DNA from: Craterostigma plantagineum
Taxonomy: Eukaryota; Streptophyta; Magnoliopsida; Lamiales; Linderniaceae
DNA length: 64,000 nucleotides
Assembly: GCA_027422505.1 (NCBI GenBank)
Contig: JAPQWV010000017.1
Coordinates: 16,121,501 to 16,185,500, forward strand
Direction of reading: 5' to 3'
Part shown: positions 33,612 to 45,075 of the stretch, in pieces
How positions within the stretch are numbered: the stretch's first letter is position 1
Layout: the number at the start of each line of letters is the position of its first letter
The notes under the pieces: model-generated
Database searches by the model: none
Seen by the model: the letters and a program-made list of their open reading frames with translations, nothing else
What the model was told of the DNA's origin: nothing
Made by a program: the position numbers and the translations under genes

Positions 33612-34079
33612 ATCTGCGAACCAAAATGTCTAATCCGCCCATTAAAACGAAGTAACTTTTTGCAGTCGAAAACCTTTATCACATGCATAAATCCCAAATT
33701 GAAAAACCCATAATTGCAAAATTTAACAGTCGAAAAATTTTCCTCGCGAAGAACTTAAAAAGGCGAAAGCAAAATTCCTTGAAATCTTTTATTTTCAACA
33801 GATTTTCGTCTTTTTAAGGTAGATTCGACATTCTTAGGCATTTGCGTGCATTTAAACTCTGATTGCATCTGCATTGTGTGATTTTTCGCTTAATTTGCTG
33901 TTATATATCTCGAATATGAACTGTTTGGAAACCGTACCTTAGTTTCAGAAATCTAAGACATTAGAAGCATTTATCTGGTACGATTTATGTGTTTCGTCAT
34001 CGTTTAAGTGTTTTCGATCATTCTAGGAGTATATATTTTCGATTATCTGTGTTTTTGAATGAAAATCGAAGGTTGAGAT

Positions 34080-34840
34080 AAAACTGGGTTTGTTTGAATT
34101 TTTAACGTTGTCGATGAACTTTCTCGATCGCAAACAGTGTCAATTGGATTTCAGTTTAGTTGAGGTACTGTTTGCAACGAAAAAGATTTTTGATCGCTTG
34201 ACTCAGTCAATAAGATAAATAACGTAGATCGAAAATTACTTACAATCGAGAAATGTAACTTTGATTTTATGCAAGCGAAATATTAATGAGAGGAATAGAT
34301 AACATAGATGCAATTAAGTTTCGAGCGCAAAACTAACCATCGAAAACAATACTTTGGATTTCAATTTTTTTGGTCGTAAATTTTAGCGGCGATAAAATTA
34401 ATTATTCGACGATAAAATTTCTCGATCGTAAAACTACGTAGCGATGATTTGATCGATCGGAAATTTTCTCGGCTATTAACTTAGTTTCTCGTTGTCAATT
34501 TTCTCGATCGTACAATTTCGCAGTGAAAGTTATTTTTAAAATCGAAAACTTTCTCACTCGATAACTTTCACGGCGAAAATTTTATTCACGTGCAGAAAAT
34601 TTTTCGATCGTAAATTTACATAAATAAATTTTCATGACCGTAAATTTACACGGAAAATTTTCTCGGCTACAGTACCACGCCTAATGTTTCAACACTTAGA
34701 AAAAATTCTCTAAGTCATTTCCACTATAACGGACCTTAGCGAATAAAATTTTCGATCGCAAAATAGAACGGAGACTTGAATTAAAAATTATCACTTAGGA
34801 AATTAAAATTGATATCTCAATTCTCGAGCGTAAAATGTCA
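34080..34840. repeat. Degenerate CGATCG-word array
   Basis: The words TCTCGATCGTAAA, TTTCGATCGCAAA and relatives recur with irregular spacing. I count seven exact CGATCG between 33460 and 34760. The style is like that of the TTCGCGAA array at 9400-10900: a short self-complementary CpG word scattered in AT-rich DNA. Confidence 0.6.
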
Positions 34841-35101
34841 TGGAGTGAACTGTAGGTTTCTCGCGCAAAACACTTAGAAAATTTTCGACAAATCCCTCAT
34901 GCACTTTATATGTGACTCTCGAAAATTGTATTACAAACCAACTACATTTCTTCACATCCGTAAACCCTATGTGCGAAATTAAAATTTCTATATCTATCAA
35001 TCATGAAATAAAACTGTTTGACTATTATAGTTTGATGTGATATATTTAGACTTCAAAGTTAAAATCGAACTAATGAGCTTACCCACTTCTTATCTTTTCA
35101 G

Positions 35102-36233
35102 ATGGATCACGACCCTGCTTACAACCACATCTATGACAAGAACCTGTATCTCAAGGTTCAGGACACCAACTTTTAACTCAATCTGACCACCTTTCGGTGT
35201 CCAGACGAGATCATAGTGTCCATACTACAAGGCCATCCTCTCTAGCATGCGCTCACGGTGACGACATCAGTGCCAATGGTCTACCTACAACAATTTTGGG
35301 GACGCATCAAGAGTCTCGTAGTTGAAGGATTTATAGTTTCACTACTGTGATCGGGACGAGGAATATAAGTATAAACAAAAATGACTTTGGGCTCGTCCCC
35401 AATCTACCTTTCAGCCATAACTACGACCCTCTGCCAACTGATGCGGAAATGGCGCAAGACTTCATGCACATGGTATATCGCCCGGCGCTCACCAAGCTAG
35501 CACAAGTACAGTGCAACGGGATTACACATCCTTGGAAGACACTTTTTGGGATAATCAATAAGTGTCTGTCGCCAAAACATGCCGGCTTTGACAAAGGCAG
35601 CGGCAACATACTTTGTATCTTCCACGCCATAGTATTCTTCCGAAATTATGATTTCGGATAGCTGATCTGGAACAATCTTACAAAACAGATCAGACAGAAG
35701 GAGAACAAGCGATCGAAAAATGTGCTCTATGCAAGGTGGTTCTCTATGCAAGGTGGTTCTCGGTCATGAAATGTTCGATGATGACTACCAACCTCCGCGA
35801 CTCTTTCACCACCCCAGGCTCACAGATCTAGATCAGCCATCGATGCCGATCTCGTTCGAGCTACTCCGTCTCGCCGACCCCACAGGAGACGTTTACGTTT
35901 TACTGTCGGGAAAATAATCTCACAGAGCAAATGATTCGAGGGCCCCCGACAGACTTCATATGAGCCCTCCCCAACAACAACACCAACCTAGCCCTGAGGA
36001 CACGTTGATTGATGATGTGGCCCAAGAGCTAGAAGTAGAGACTTCTGCCCAAGACCTTGAAGCTACATTGATCGACGAAGTAGCTCAAGCGTTAGAAGTC
36101 GAGGCTCCAGTCGAAGAACTAGGAGCTGAAGTACCCATTATTGTTGGCGTGTTCCAAGGTTCTATTGAGGAGATCCTTCAACATGAAACACAGCCCGAAG
36201 CAAAAACGAGGCACAACCCACTTCAGTAGGCTA
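35102..36233 (+). pseudogene. Post-pol (additional) ORF of a large copia element, 5' part
   Basis: Starts with an ATG at 35102 directly after a good splice acceptor (CTTATCTTTTCAG). The first frame stops after 22 codons, but coding character continues in other frames: VPMVYLQQFWGRI near 35265, then 35347-35661 with HPWKTLFGIINKCLSPKHAGFDKGSG, then an acidic Glu/Ala/Pro region (35960-36229). I recall the same layout (Q-FW motif, then W-TL-INKCL--K-G-D) in proteins next to copia pol in other eudicots; this is from memory and unchecked. Function unknown. The region is cut at 36234 by an Athila element and resumes at 45076. Confidence 0.5.
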
Positions 36234-38633
36234 TGGTCGCGTCGAAAACGGGCAAAAATAAAATTTATCACCTCAATCACTAATACGAGTATAGCGAAAG
36301 TAGGGATCGTCTCCACAGGGAATGGTTGATTTATTTCTAATTTCAAACTCGATCAATAATTATAATAATAATAATATTAATAATAATAATGATATTAAGG
36401 GGGGTTTTGATGATAATGTTTTTAACAAAATAACGAGAAATAAAAATATCTAGACTAACGATAATAAAATAATAGTCGAAGGAATTATTATCCACCTAGA
36501 TTTATTTAACTGATCATCGATTTAATAAAATATTATGTCAGCGCAAGCATAAGCGGTTATAGTTATTGACGAACGCCTAATAACCAATCTTTTCTCACTT
36601 TCTTGGTAATTAAGAAACGCTCTATAATTACTTCCCTAATCGAAAAATAATCTCCGGGATGCCCTGCAAGATTTAAAGTTCCGACAGCGTTAAATACGAA
36701 AAAGACCCGATTATTGACTAATAAACTCGGACGCCGGTTTATTAAAATCAAATCGTTTAACCTTACAATATAACTTACACTTACCGTAGGTAGAGAAGTT
36801 GATTTGCTACTTATTAAAACAAACAAACAATTACGGATTTGTTGTTTTAATTAGCTATTAATTTACTTATATCTCATAAACATTGGCCACTGCTTATTTA
36901 ACCTAAGCTCATCGATATAATTAATTCAAAGGTAAACGAATACTTACGCTTTCGCAATAGGCTCGTTAATCTCAGTTTATATAAACCGGGTTTCGAATAA
37001 TTCTTCGACTATGTAGATTAGCCTCTAAACATATTAATCAAAGCATATATGAAATTAATCGGCATACTGAACTGAATAAAAAAAATTATGAACGCGCGGT
37101 TTTCACCTGATTTGTTGATCTCTGTTGACAACGCACAAAGTCACAAGTTATCGAGTGATTGGCTGGTCTACTTATATACCAGATTTGATGCAATTATCGT
37201 AAACAATAAGTGAAAAGGGCGTAGTTACTTTACTAAATGATGACTAGACTATCATTATCTTCTGAAATGACTTGAATATAAAATAGGAATAGCAAATGAC
37301 GAAGGAAAAGATTAATTAACAGAACCCATATTCCTTATAAGCTATGGCATAGTAACACTCGATCTCTCTGCTTAATTTCTGATCTTTCGTTCAACTCTCT
37401 GGTAAACTATAAAATATAAGATCAAAGTACTTATCTGAGCAGCCCTTGTTCGTTGCTCTCTCTGTTACGCCTCTCAATATCAAAGAAAAAAATATAAAGA
37501 TGAAATACTAATCTCTCACAGACCTCTCTATATCTCTGTCTCGCTCTTGTATACAACAGCGTTATCGCCCCCCTCTCTCGCTCAAACTCTGCTCTCCTTT
37601 TATAGAATAAAATCTGAACCGGTTCTTTTCTTTTCAAGGTGGAGATATGGATCCGGACCTATCAAGCTAATCCTCCAAGTCTTCGATATATCTTGTTGAT
37701 TGCATTTTTTTCCTTCCTCGAGCCCTGTGTGCATCGACTTTAATTGCTTGACGTAAGATGTTTGGCTCTTTCTTTTTATTTTTCTTTGCACAGCCGTTCG
37801 ATGAGTTTCCTATCCCTTTCGTGTCCACATGTAATTAGGAAAAAACCCTACTGGACTAATTGGGCCACATAGATATTTGTTTTCAACTTGGATCAAGTAA
37901 CCAATCTTTCGAAGCCCATTTATGATTGACATGGCAGTGGAGAATGAGTGAGGTGTTCCATTCGCTACGTTGTGCTCAGAATTCTTTGAATTCGTTCCAC
38001 GGTTTGGATCTTTCCCATTTTGGTTAATTTTACTCCGATATCCTGTCAAATATGAAATATAAAAATATACTTATATTCGAGCAAATTTCCACCCAAAACA
38101 CGCGTTAATATGTTGTAAAATATCAGATAAAACAAACTAGCGCCTCATATTTTTCTATGATTTTTTTTTGTGCCTATATTTTTTTCTTGGCGCACTTTTT
38201 TTTTTTGGTAAATCTTTTCGATTTTTCTTTCTTTCTTTCTGGCTCAGGCTCAAGTTGGCTCACTAGGCGGATAATATTAAGGTAGGGTTAATGTAAGGCC
38301 AATGGCTTAATCCTAAGTGCCTTAATCACTTTTGCACACAAAAAGCCGCAAATGATATCAACATGTATAATAGAGCAAGTTCTAGAATATTCGAAACATA
38401 TGTGACGCTCTCGTAGAAAAAGAACTGAGTATAAGGATAAATATTCCATTTTTTTGGGCTCAAATATCACATAAGTAGGCTTTGTGTCGACTCTTGCACA
38501 TTCGGTCTTTAAATCAATTGAAGAAAAAGAATAATCATCCTAATACCAAATCGCTATTCCTAATTGTTTCTCTCATGTTCTAGCAATTGCATATCAGTTT
38601 GCTCTATACAAGAATTATTCTCATCAATTATCA
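36234..38633 (-). repeat. 3' LTR of the Athila element
   Basis: About 2.4 kb from TGGTCGCGTCG to the CA at 38633, bounded inside by a polypurine tract (reverse complement of CTCCCCCACA at 38641-38650). Its outer 166 bp match 44463-44628. The inner end is inferred from the PPT and a TG/CA terminus, because the 5' LTR is too short to compare. Confidence 0.75.
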
Positions 38634-39026
38634 CGAAAATCTCCCCCACACCTAAACTCTGCATTGTCCTCAATGTAGAATTCTAATGAAAATAGTAGCT
38701 AAAATCTAAAGATTTCCACCCTAATTTTCATTTTAATTATTAAGAGTCTATGTGAAGGAAGTAAAAAAAGTGATAATGAAAATAAAACTTCCCTGACAGT
38801 GATGGAGTCGTAGAGAAACTTTGAGCGAGATGATATTTGTTATCCGAGCTTGGTGAGATCTGGTAGCATATGTAGCATATAGCAAGCCTGCTTAATCATC
38901 AAATAAAACATAGATAAAAAAGATAATATTGCAATAACAAAATAAAATAGGATAGTATTGGGTTGCCTCCCAATGAGCGCTTTTCTTTAACGTCTTTGGC
39001 TAGACGTGGTCTCCGTTCTTTCAAAT

Positions 39027-41990
39027 TCACTCATAAATGGGTGTTCTCAGCTTGATCTTTTCAACGCAAGCCAAAAAATTATTCTCAAAATAAGGTTTAA
39101 GCCTATGGCCGTTAACCTTGAAACATTTATCAGAAGACATGCTCTCAATTTCGATAACGCCATTTGGAAAAATATTTTTAACAACGTACGGTCCCATCCA
39201 GCGAGATTTGAGTTTACCTGGCATGAATTTTAACCTCGGATTGTAAAGGAGAACTTTTTGTCCTACCATGAAATCTTTTTTATGCAGGAGTTTGTCGTGG
39301 AAATGCTTCGTGCGTTCCTTGTACATTCTCGCATTCTCGTAGGCTTCTAGGCGAATTTCTTCAAGTTCCTGTAGCTGAATTTCCGTTCCTCACCAGCTTT
39401 TGTGGCCTCCATGTTACACTGTTTCACTGCCCAAAAAGCACGATGTTCAATTTCAACAGGTAAATGACACATCTTACCGAAAACTAGGCGATATGGCGAC
39501 ATCCCAATTGGAGTTTTAAAAGCAGTGCGATATGCCCAAAGTGCATCGTCTAATCGCAAGCTCCAATCCTTACGATTCGGGTTTATGGTTTTCTCCAAAA
39601 TATTCTTGACCTCCCTATTTGAAACTTCAGCTTGTCCGTTTGATTGTGGGTGATAAGTGGTGGCCAGTCGATGCTGTACTCCGTATTTGCGCATGAGTGC
39701 TTCCACCGTGCGATTGCAAAAGTGTGTGCCTTGGTCGCTTATAATTGCGCGAGGAACGCCGAACCTACTAAAGATATTTGTTTTAAGAAATCCTACAACA
39801 ACTTTAGAATCGTTAGTTCGGGTAGCCTTTGCTTCCACCCACTTCGAGACATAATCAACGGCAAGTAATATATAAAGAAAACCAAACGAGCTTGGAAAAG
39901 GTCCCATAAAATCCATTCCCCAAACATCGAAAATTTCGCAAATTAAAATAGGATTTTGTGGCATCTCATCTCTAAAAGAAATTGTACCTGTTCTTTGACA
40001 ATTAGGACAACTCTTGCAAAATAAATAAGCATCTTTAAAAACAGTTTCCCAATAAAATCCACAGTCTAAAATCTTTCTAGCTGTTCGTTTAGGTCCGAAA
40101 TGTCCTCCACATGCATATGTATGACAATGGGTGAGTATATCATTAATTTCATCATTTGCAACGGACCTACTTATTATTTGGTCTGATCCAATTTTCCACA
40201 GATATGGCTCATCCCAAATATAATACTTAGAATCACTCTTAATTTTATTTCTCCTTGATGAACTCAAATATGGAGGTAGCACACCAGTTACCAAATAATT
40301 AACTAAGTCGGCAAACCAAGGTTCGTGATATTCCTTACCTTGAAGCCGAAATAATTGTTCGTCCGGAAATGTTTCAGTAATCGGTAGTGGCTCCTCATCA
40401 TGGATCAAACGGCTCATGTGGTCTGCTACAGAGTTGTCCACGCCTTTTCGGTCTTTGATCTCCCAATCAAATTCTTGAAGCAACAAAATCCATCGTATTA
40501 AGCGCGGTTTTGACTCCTTCTTCGACAACAAATATTTTAGAGCTGCATGCTCAGAATAAACAATAACTTTAGATCCCAATAAATAAGACCTAAATTTATC
40601 AAATGCAAAAACAATAGATAAAAGCTCTTTTTCAGTTGTGGTGTAGTTGCACTGTGCATCATCGAGAGTTTTCGAAGCATAATAGATGACATGGCTTTTT
40701 CTTCCTTCTTTTTGTCCAAGTACAGCCCCTACGGCGTATTTGCTTGCATCGCACATAAGCTCGAATGGAAGCTCCCAGTTTGGAGGTTGGATTATAGGTG
40801 CAGTAGTGAGTAATAGCTTTAACTTGTTAAATGCCTCTTTGCACTCGTCCTCGAAATTGAACGGTACGTCATTCTGAAGTAGTCTTGACATCGGTTGAGC
40901 GATTTTTGAAAAATCCTTAATAAATCTCCTGTAAAAACCTGCATGACCAAGAAAGCTTCGAATTTCTCGAATATTAGTGGGGTATGGCAAATTAGAGATC
41001 AAATCGACCTTAGCCTTGTCTACTTCAATTCCCCTTGACGAAACTACATGTCCTAGAACTATTCCTTCTTTAACCATAAAATGACATTTTTCGTAGTTAA
41101 GTACAAGATTTCTATCGATGCAGCGTTTGAGAACTTCTACTAGATTATCAAGGCAATGATCGAACGAATCTCCATAAATAGTAAAATCATCCATGAATAT
41201 CTCAATGCATGTTTCGATCAAATCAGAAAATATACTCATCATGCATCGCTGAAATGTACCATGAGCATTACATAAACCAAACGGCATGCGACGATATGCA
41301 AATGTACCAAAGGGACATGTAAACGTGGTTTTCTCTTGGTCCTCGGGTGCCAAAACAATTTGATAATAACCAGAAAAACCATCGAGGAAACAAAAGAAAG
41401 ACTTACCTGCCAATCTCTCTAACATTTGATCAATGAAAGGTAGCGGGAAATGATCCTTTCGGGTAGCCGCATTTAACTTACGAAAATCAATGCACATGCG
41501 CCAACCTGTCTGTAACCTCATTGGTACCAATTCATTCTTATCATTTTTCACAAGTGAGAAACCAGATTTCTTAGGAACAACATGAACTGGACTTACCCAT
41601 TGATTGTCTGATATTGGAAATATAATTCCCATACCTGATAATTTAAGAATTTCTTTCATAACTACCTCTTTCATTGCTGGACTGAGTTTACGTTGTGCTT
41701 CTCGAATCGGCTTAGAGTCGGGCTCAAGTAGAATTCTGTGCATGCATATAGAGGGACTAATTCCTTTGATGTCAGCCAAAGTCCATCCTATCGCTGTCTT
41801 ATACTCCTTCAGAACGCGTATTAATTTCTCTTCTTGGGTGGCGGTCAAGTCATTTGCAATAATGACTGGCAACGTTTCTTCATCTCCTAAATAGCAGTAC
41901 TTGAGGTGTTTTGGTAGATCCTTCAACTCCAACTTAGGTGCCTGTTCGATAGAAGGGACAATTTTTTCGTTAGAATTAGGAACGACAAAG
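39027..41990 (-). pseudogene. Athila pol: RT, RNase H and integrase
   Basis: The main frame (41932-39347, over 860 codons) is open through RT (catalytic FMDD in [16 protein letters not shown]), RNase H ([21 protein letters not shown] upstream), the integrase HHCC zinc site (H-H, then CKSCPNCQ) and the DDE core ([29 protein letters not shown]). A frame break near 39385 separates the C-terminal GPY/F-like part (SRWMGPYVVKNIF, 39326-39027). A second break near 41990 separates pol from gag-protease. No chromodomain is seen, as expected for Athila. Otherwise there is no internal stop. Confidence 0.92.
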
Positions 41991-44373
41991 TATACTTACC
42001 TGATTGATCGTGAAATTCCGGAAGTGCGTGTAATGTCATGAGCATGTTTCTAAGATCTTCGTCCACTTCAAAATGCAAATCTTTTTCTGTTTTGCTATTC
42101 TTGATCACAAAGTCGAGTGTGTCGTTAGTGAAATTACGTTCAAAATCATCTCGAACAAATGCATCAATCATACTAACAGATTCAGGTTCATTAGGATATT
42201 TCATAGCATCAAAGACATTCATAGTAAGTTTTTCACCATCAAACTCAAAAGTAAGAGTTCCTGAATCAACGCCTATCTTAGTTTTAGCTTTTTTCATGAA
42301 TGATCGTCCTAATAAAATAACCGCAGAATCAAGCGCATGTTCATCACCCATGTCGACAATATAGAAATCAGCGGGAAAAATAAATTCACCACATTTTACA
42401 AGAACATCTTCAACTAATCCTTCAGGATAAATAATTGACCTATTTGCTAATTGAATGCATATATCTGCGTTCTTATGTGGTCCCATACTCATCTCATTGA
42501 ATAAAGATAATGGCATAACATTGATTGATGATCCTAAATCTAACATGGCATTATTAATTTTTCGTGTTCCTATCGTAACCGAGATAGCAAACATACCTGG
42601 GTCCTTGCATTTTTGAGGTAATTTCCTTTGAAGAGCAGCAGAAACATTATCACTTACAAGGATTTTGCCTTCGGCCTTCTGTTTTCTTTTGTTCGAACAC
42701 ATTTCTTTCAAAAATTTCGCATAGCGTGGAATCTGCTTGATAGCATCTAAGAGTGGGATGTTGATTTTGACTTTGCTGAAAATCTCCATTATGCACTTTT
42801 CCTCTTCTTCTTGTTTCACCCTAGCAAACCTTCCAGGAAAAGGGGGAGGAATAACACGATTAGGTTTAAAAACAGAATCATTAATTACCTTATTTTCGTT
42901 GACTTTAGTCTTATCTCCACTTGGTAGTTTTGTTGGGGCTTCGTCATCATTAGGCGGACCGATTTCTTTCCCGTTTCGAAGAGTCATAACACTCACATTT
43001 TCTCTTGGGTTGATCTCGACTTGGGCTGGTAGTTTTCCCTTCTCATTCTGCATTTGACTCATTTGTGCTGCGAGTTGAGACACTTGCCTTTCTAGGTTTT
43101 GTACGCTAGCGCGTGTTTCATGTATGCTTGATCGTGTCTCCTGTTGAAACGTAGCAGTGCTATTGGCTAAATTCATAACGATATCCTCTAAAGACATACC
43201 TGGTTTTGAAGGTGCAGCTTGTTGATGAGGAATTGGCGGTCTAGGTGCTTGTTGCATGAAACCTGGTGGCCGATTACCGTAGCTCAAATTTGGATGGTCT
43301 CTCCATCCGGGGTTATAATGATTTGAGAATGAATCATAACGTTTTTGAGATGGTCCTGCAAATCCTCCAACTACATTTGCTTGCTCACTAGTGTCAAATT
43401 GATGTGAGGGACAATTCTCCGTTGAATGTCCGGTATGCGTACAAATACCACAAGTTTTCACTTGATGAGTTTTTCCTGAAACAAGTTTCTCCACGAGCGA
43501 AGTTAAAGAGTCTAATTTTTGCTCAAAAGATGTAATTACCCCACTAGCCCGTTGTTGACCTATGTCTTGACGTGTTCCAAATTGTTGTGCATTTGTAGCC
43601 ATGCTTGAAATTAAACGACGAGCTTCTTCAGCTGTTTTATCAACTAACGCTCCACCACTTGCCGCGTCGACCATGTTACGTTCCATTGGTAAGAGACCTT
43701 CGTAGAAATATTGGATAAGTGCTAATTCTGAAATTTGGTGGTATGGACAGCTTGCACATAATCGCTTGAATCTCTCCCAATATTCGTGTAAGGTTTCTCC
43801 GGAATACTTTCGAATCCCATATATTTCTTTTCGAATGTTTGCGGCACGAGATGCGGGAAAGAATTTTTCGAGGAATTGCTTCTTTAGCTCAGCCCATGTA
43901 GTAATAGATCCAGAGGGCAAATAGTACAACCAATCCTTTGCATGATCGGCCAGTGAGAAAGGAAAAGCACGAAGACTGATTTGGTCTTCGCTTACGCCAC
44001 TAGACTTCATGGTTGAGCAAACCATGTGGAACTCCTTCAAGTGTTTGTGGGGATCCTCACCTGCGTTACCATGAAAAGTAGGAAGTAAATGAATTAAACC
44101 AGATTTTAATTCAAATGGTGTTTGAGGAATTGGAAATTCAATGCAAAGTGGCTGCTGGTGAACATCTGGAGTAGCCATATCCCTCAAGGTCAGGTGGACT
44201 GGTTGTTGCTGCTGTTCTTCCATATCGCTTGATGAAAATTCCTCGTCTGTTTCGACGTCCGAATTTGAGATTTTCAACTTATCCTTTTGTCTCTTCGCCT
44301 TCTGATTTGCTCTTGCGGTCTTCTCTATCTCTGGATCAAAGATTAAAATACCAGTACGAGAAGAACGGGGCAT
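41991..44373 (-). CDS. Athila gag and protease
   Basis: The frame is open from before 44373 to 41923. I choose the ATG at 44373, because [20 protein letters not shown] is the usual Athila gag start and the upstream residues translate the leader. Gag domain at about 43650-44150 ([38 protein letters not shown]). CCHC knuckle [14 protein letters not shown] near 43410-43450. Protease near 42540 with [13 protein letters not shown] (D-L-G-S active site). It runs out of frame with pol at about 41990, so the polyprotein is no longer continuous. Gag forms particles; the protease matures them. Confidence 0.9.
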
Positions 44374-44439
44374 AAGCTTGAAAAATAGTAATAATGATAA
44401 TCGAATTAAAAGTAGAAATAAACCAATTATACGCCACCT

Positions 44440-44457
44440 TCCCCGGCAACGGCGCCA
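44440..44457 (-). other. Athila primer-binding site
   Basis: The minus strand reads TGGCGCCGTTGCCGGGGA, 5 bp inside the 5' LTR end; this sequence is known from Athila elements and usually assigned to tRNA-Asp. Confidence 0.85.
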
Positions 44458-44462
44458 AAATT

Positions 44463-44628
44463 TGGTCGCGTCGAAAACGGCCAAAAATAAAATTTATCAC
44501 CTCAATCACTAATACAAGTATAGCGAAAGTAGGGATCGTCTCCACAGGGAAAATGGTTGATTTATTTCTAATTTCAAACTCGATCAATAATTATAATAAT
44601 AATAATAATATTATTAATAACAATAATG
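44463..44628 (-). repeat. Truncated 5' LTR of the Athila element
   Basis: Matches the outer 166 bp of the 3' LTR (36234 onward) with few differences. Homology stops near 44628 in an ATAATA tract. About 2.2 kb of LTR are missing. Confidence 0.85.
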
Positions 44629-44642
44629 GTTGTCTGTGCCGC

Positions 44643-45075
44643 TCCCGCATCTCGTGCCGCAAACATTCGAAAAGAAATATATGGGATTCGACAGTATTCC
44701 AAAGAAACCTTACACGAATATTGGGAGAGATTCAAGCGACTATGTGCAAGCTGTCCATACCACCAAATTTCAGAATTAGCACTTATCCAATATTTCTACG
44801 AAGGTCTCTTACCAATGGAACGTAACATGATCGACGCGGCAAGTGGTGGATCGTTAGTTGATAAAACAGCTGAAGAAGCTCGTCGTTTAATTTCAAGCAT
44901 GGCTACAAATGCGCAACAATTTGGAACACGTCAAGACATAGGTCAACAATGGGCTAGTGGGGTAAGTACATCTTTTGAGCAAAAATTAGATTCTTTAACT
45001 TCGCTTGTGGAGAAACTTGTTTCAGGAAAAACTCATCAAGTGAAAACTTGTGGTATTTGTACGCATACCGGACAT
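44643..45075 (+). pseudogene. Inverted 433-bp copy of the Athila gag
   Basis: On the plus strand this matches the reverse complement of 43426-43858 over 433 bp with no length change and few substitutions. It encodes [17 protein letters not shown] to THTGH, the same segment that lies between the capsid part and the zinc knuckle in the element. It joins the truncated 5' LTR on the left and the interrupted copia ORF on the right. Confidence 0.88.

Larger units (their letters stand above)
36234..44628 (-). mobile_element. Ty3-gypsy element of the Athila type, 5' LTR truncated
   Basis: Minus-strand order is PBS, gag, protease, RT, RNase H, integrase, PPT, LTR, so Ty3-gypsy. The primer-binding site TGGCGCCGTTGCCGGGGA, the 2.4-kb LTR and the protein sequences point to the Athila lineage. 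The 3' LTR is whole (36234-38633), but only 166 bp of the 5' LTR remain (44463-44628); beyond it lies an inverted copy of part of its gag (44643-45075). No target duplication was found. The two main ORFs are nearly intact, so it is fairly young. Confidence 0.88.

Noticed and set aside
36563..38470. Short ORFs between 36563 and 38470
   Set aside because: All fall inside the 2.4-kb Athila LTR and lack recognisable features.
41942..41999. Strong splice-like sites (CAG/GTAAGTAT and GAACAG/G) at the Athila gag-pol frame break
   Set aside because: The intervening 58 nt are too short for a plant intron, and joining the sites leads straight to a TAA and not into the pol frame. A plain frameshift explains the break.
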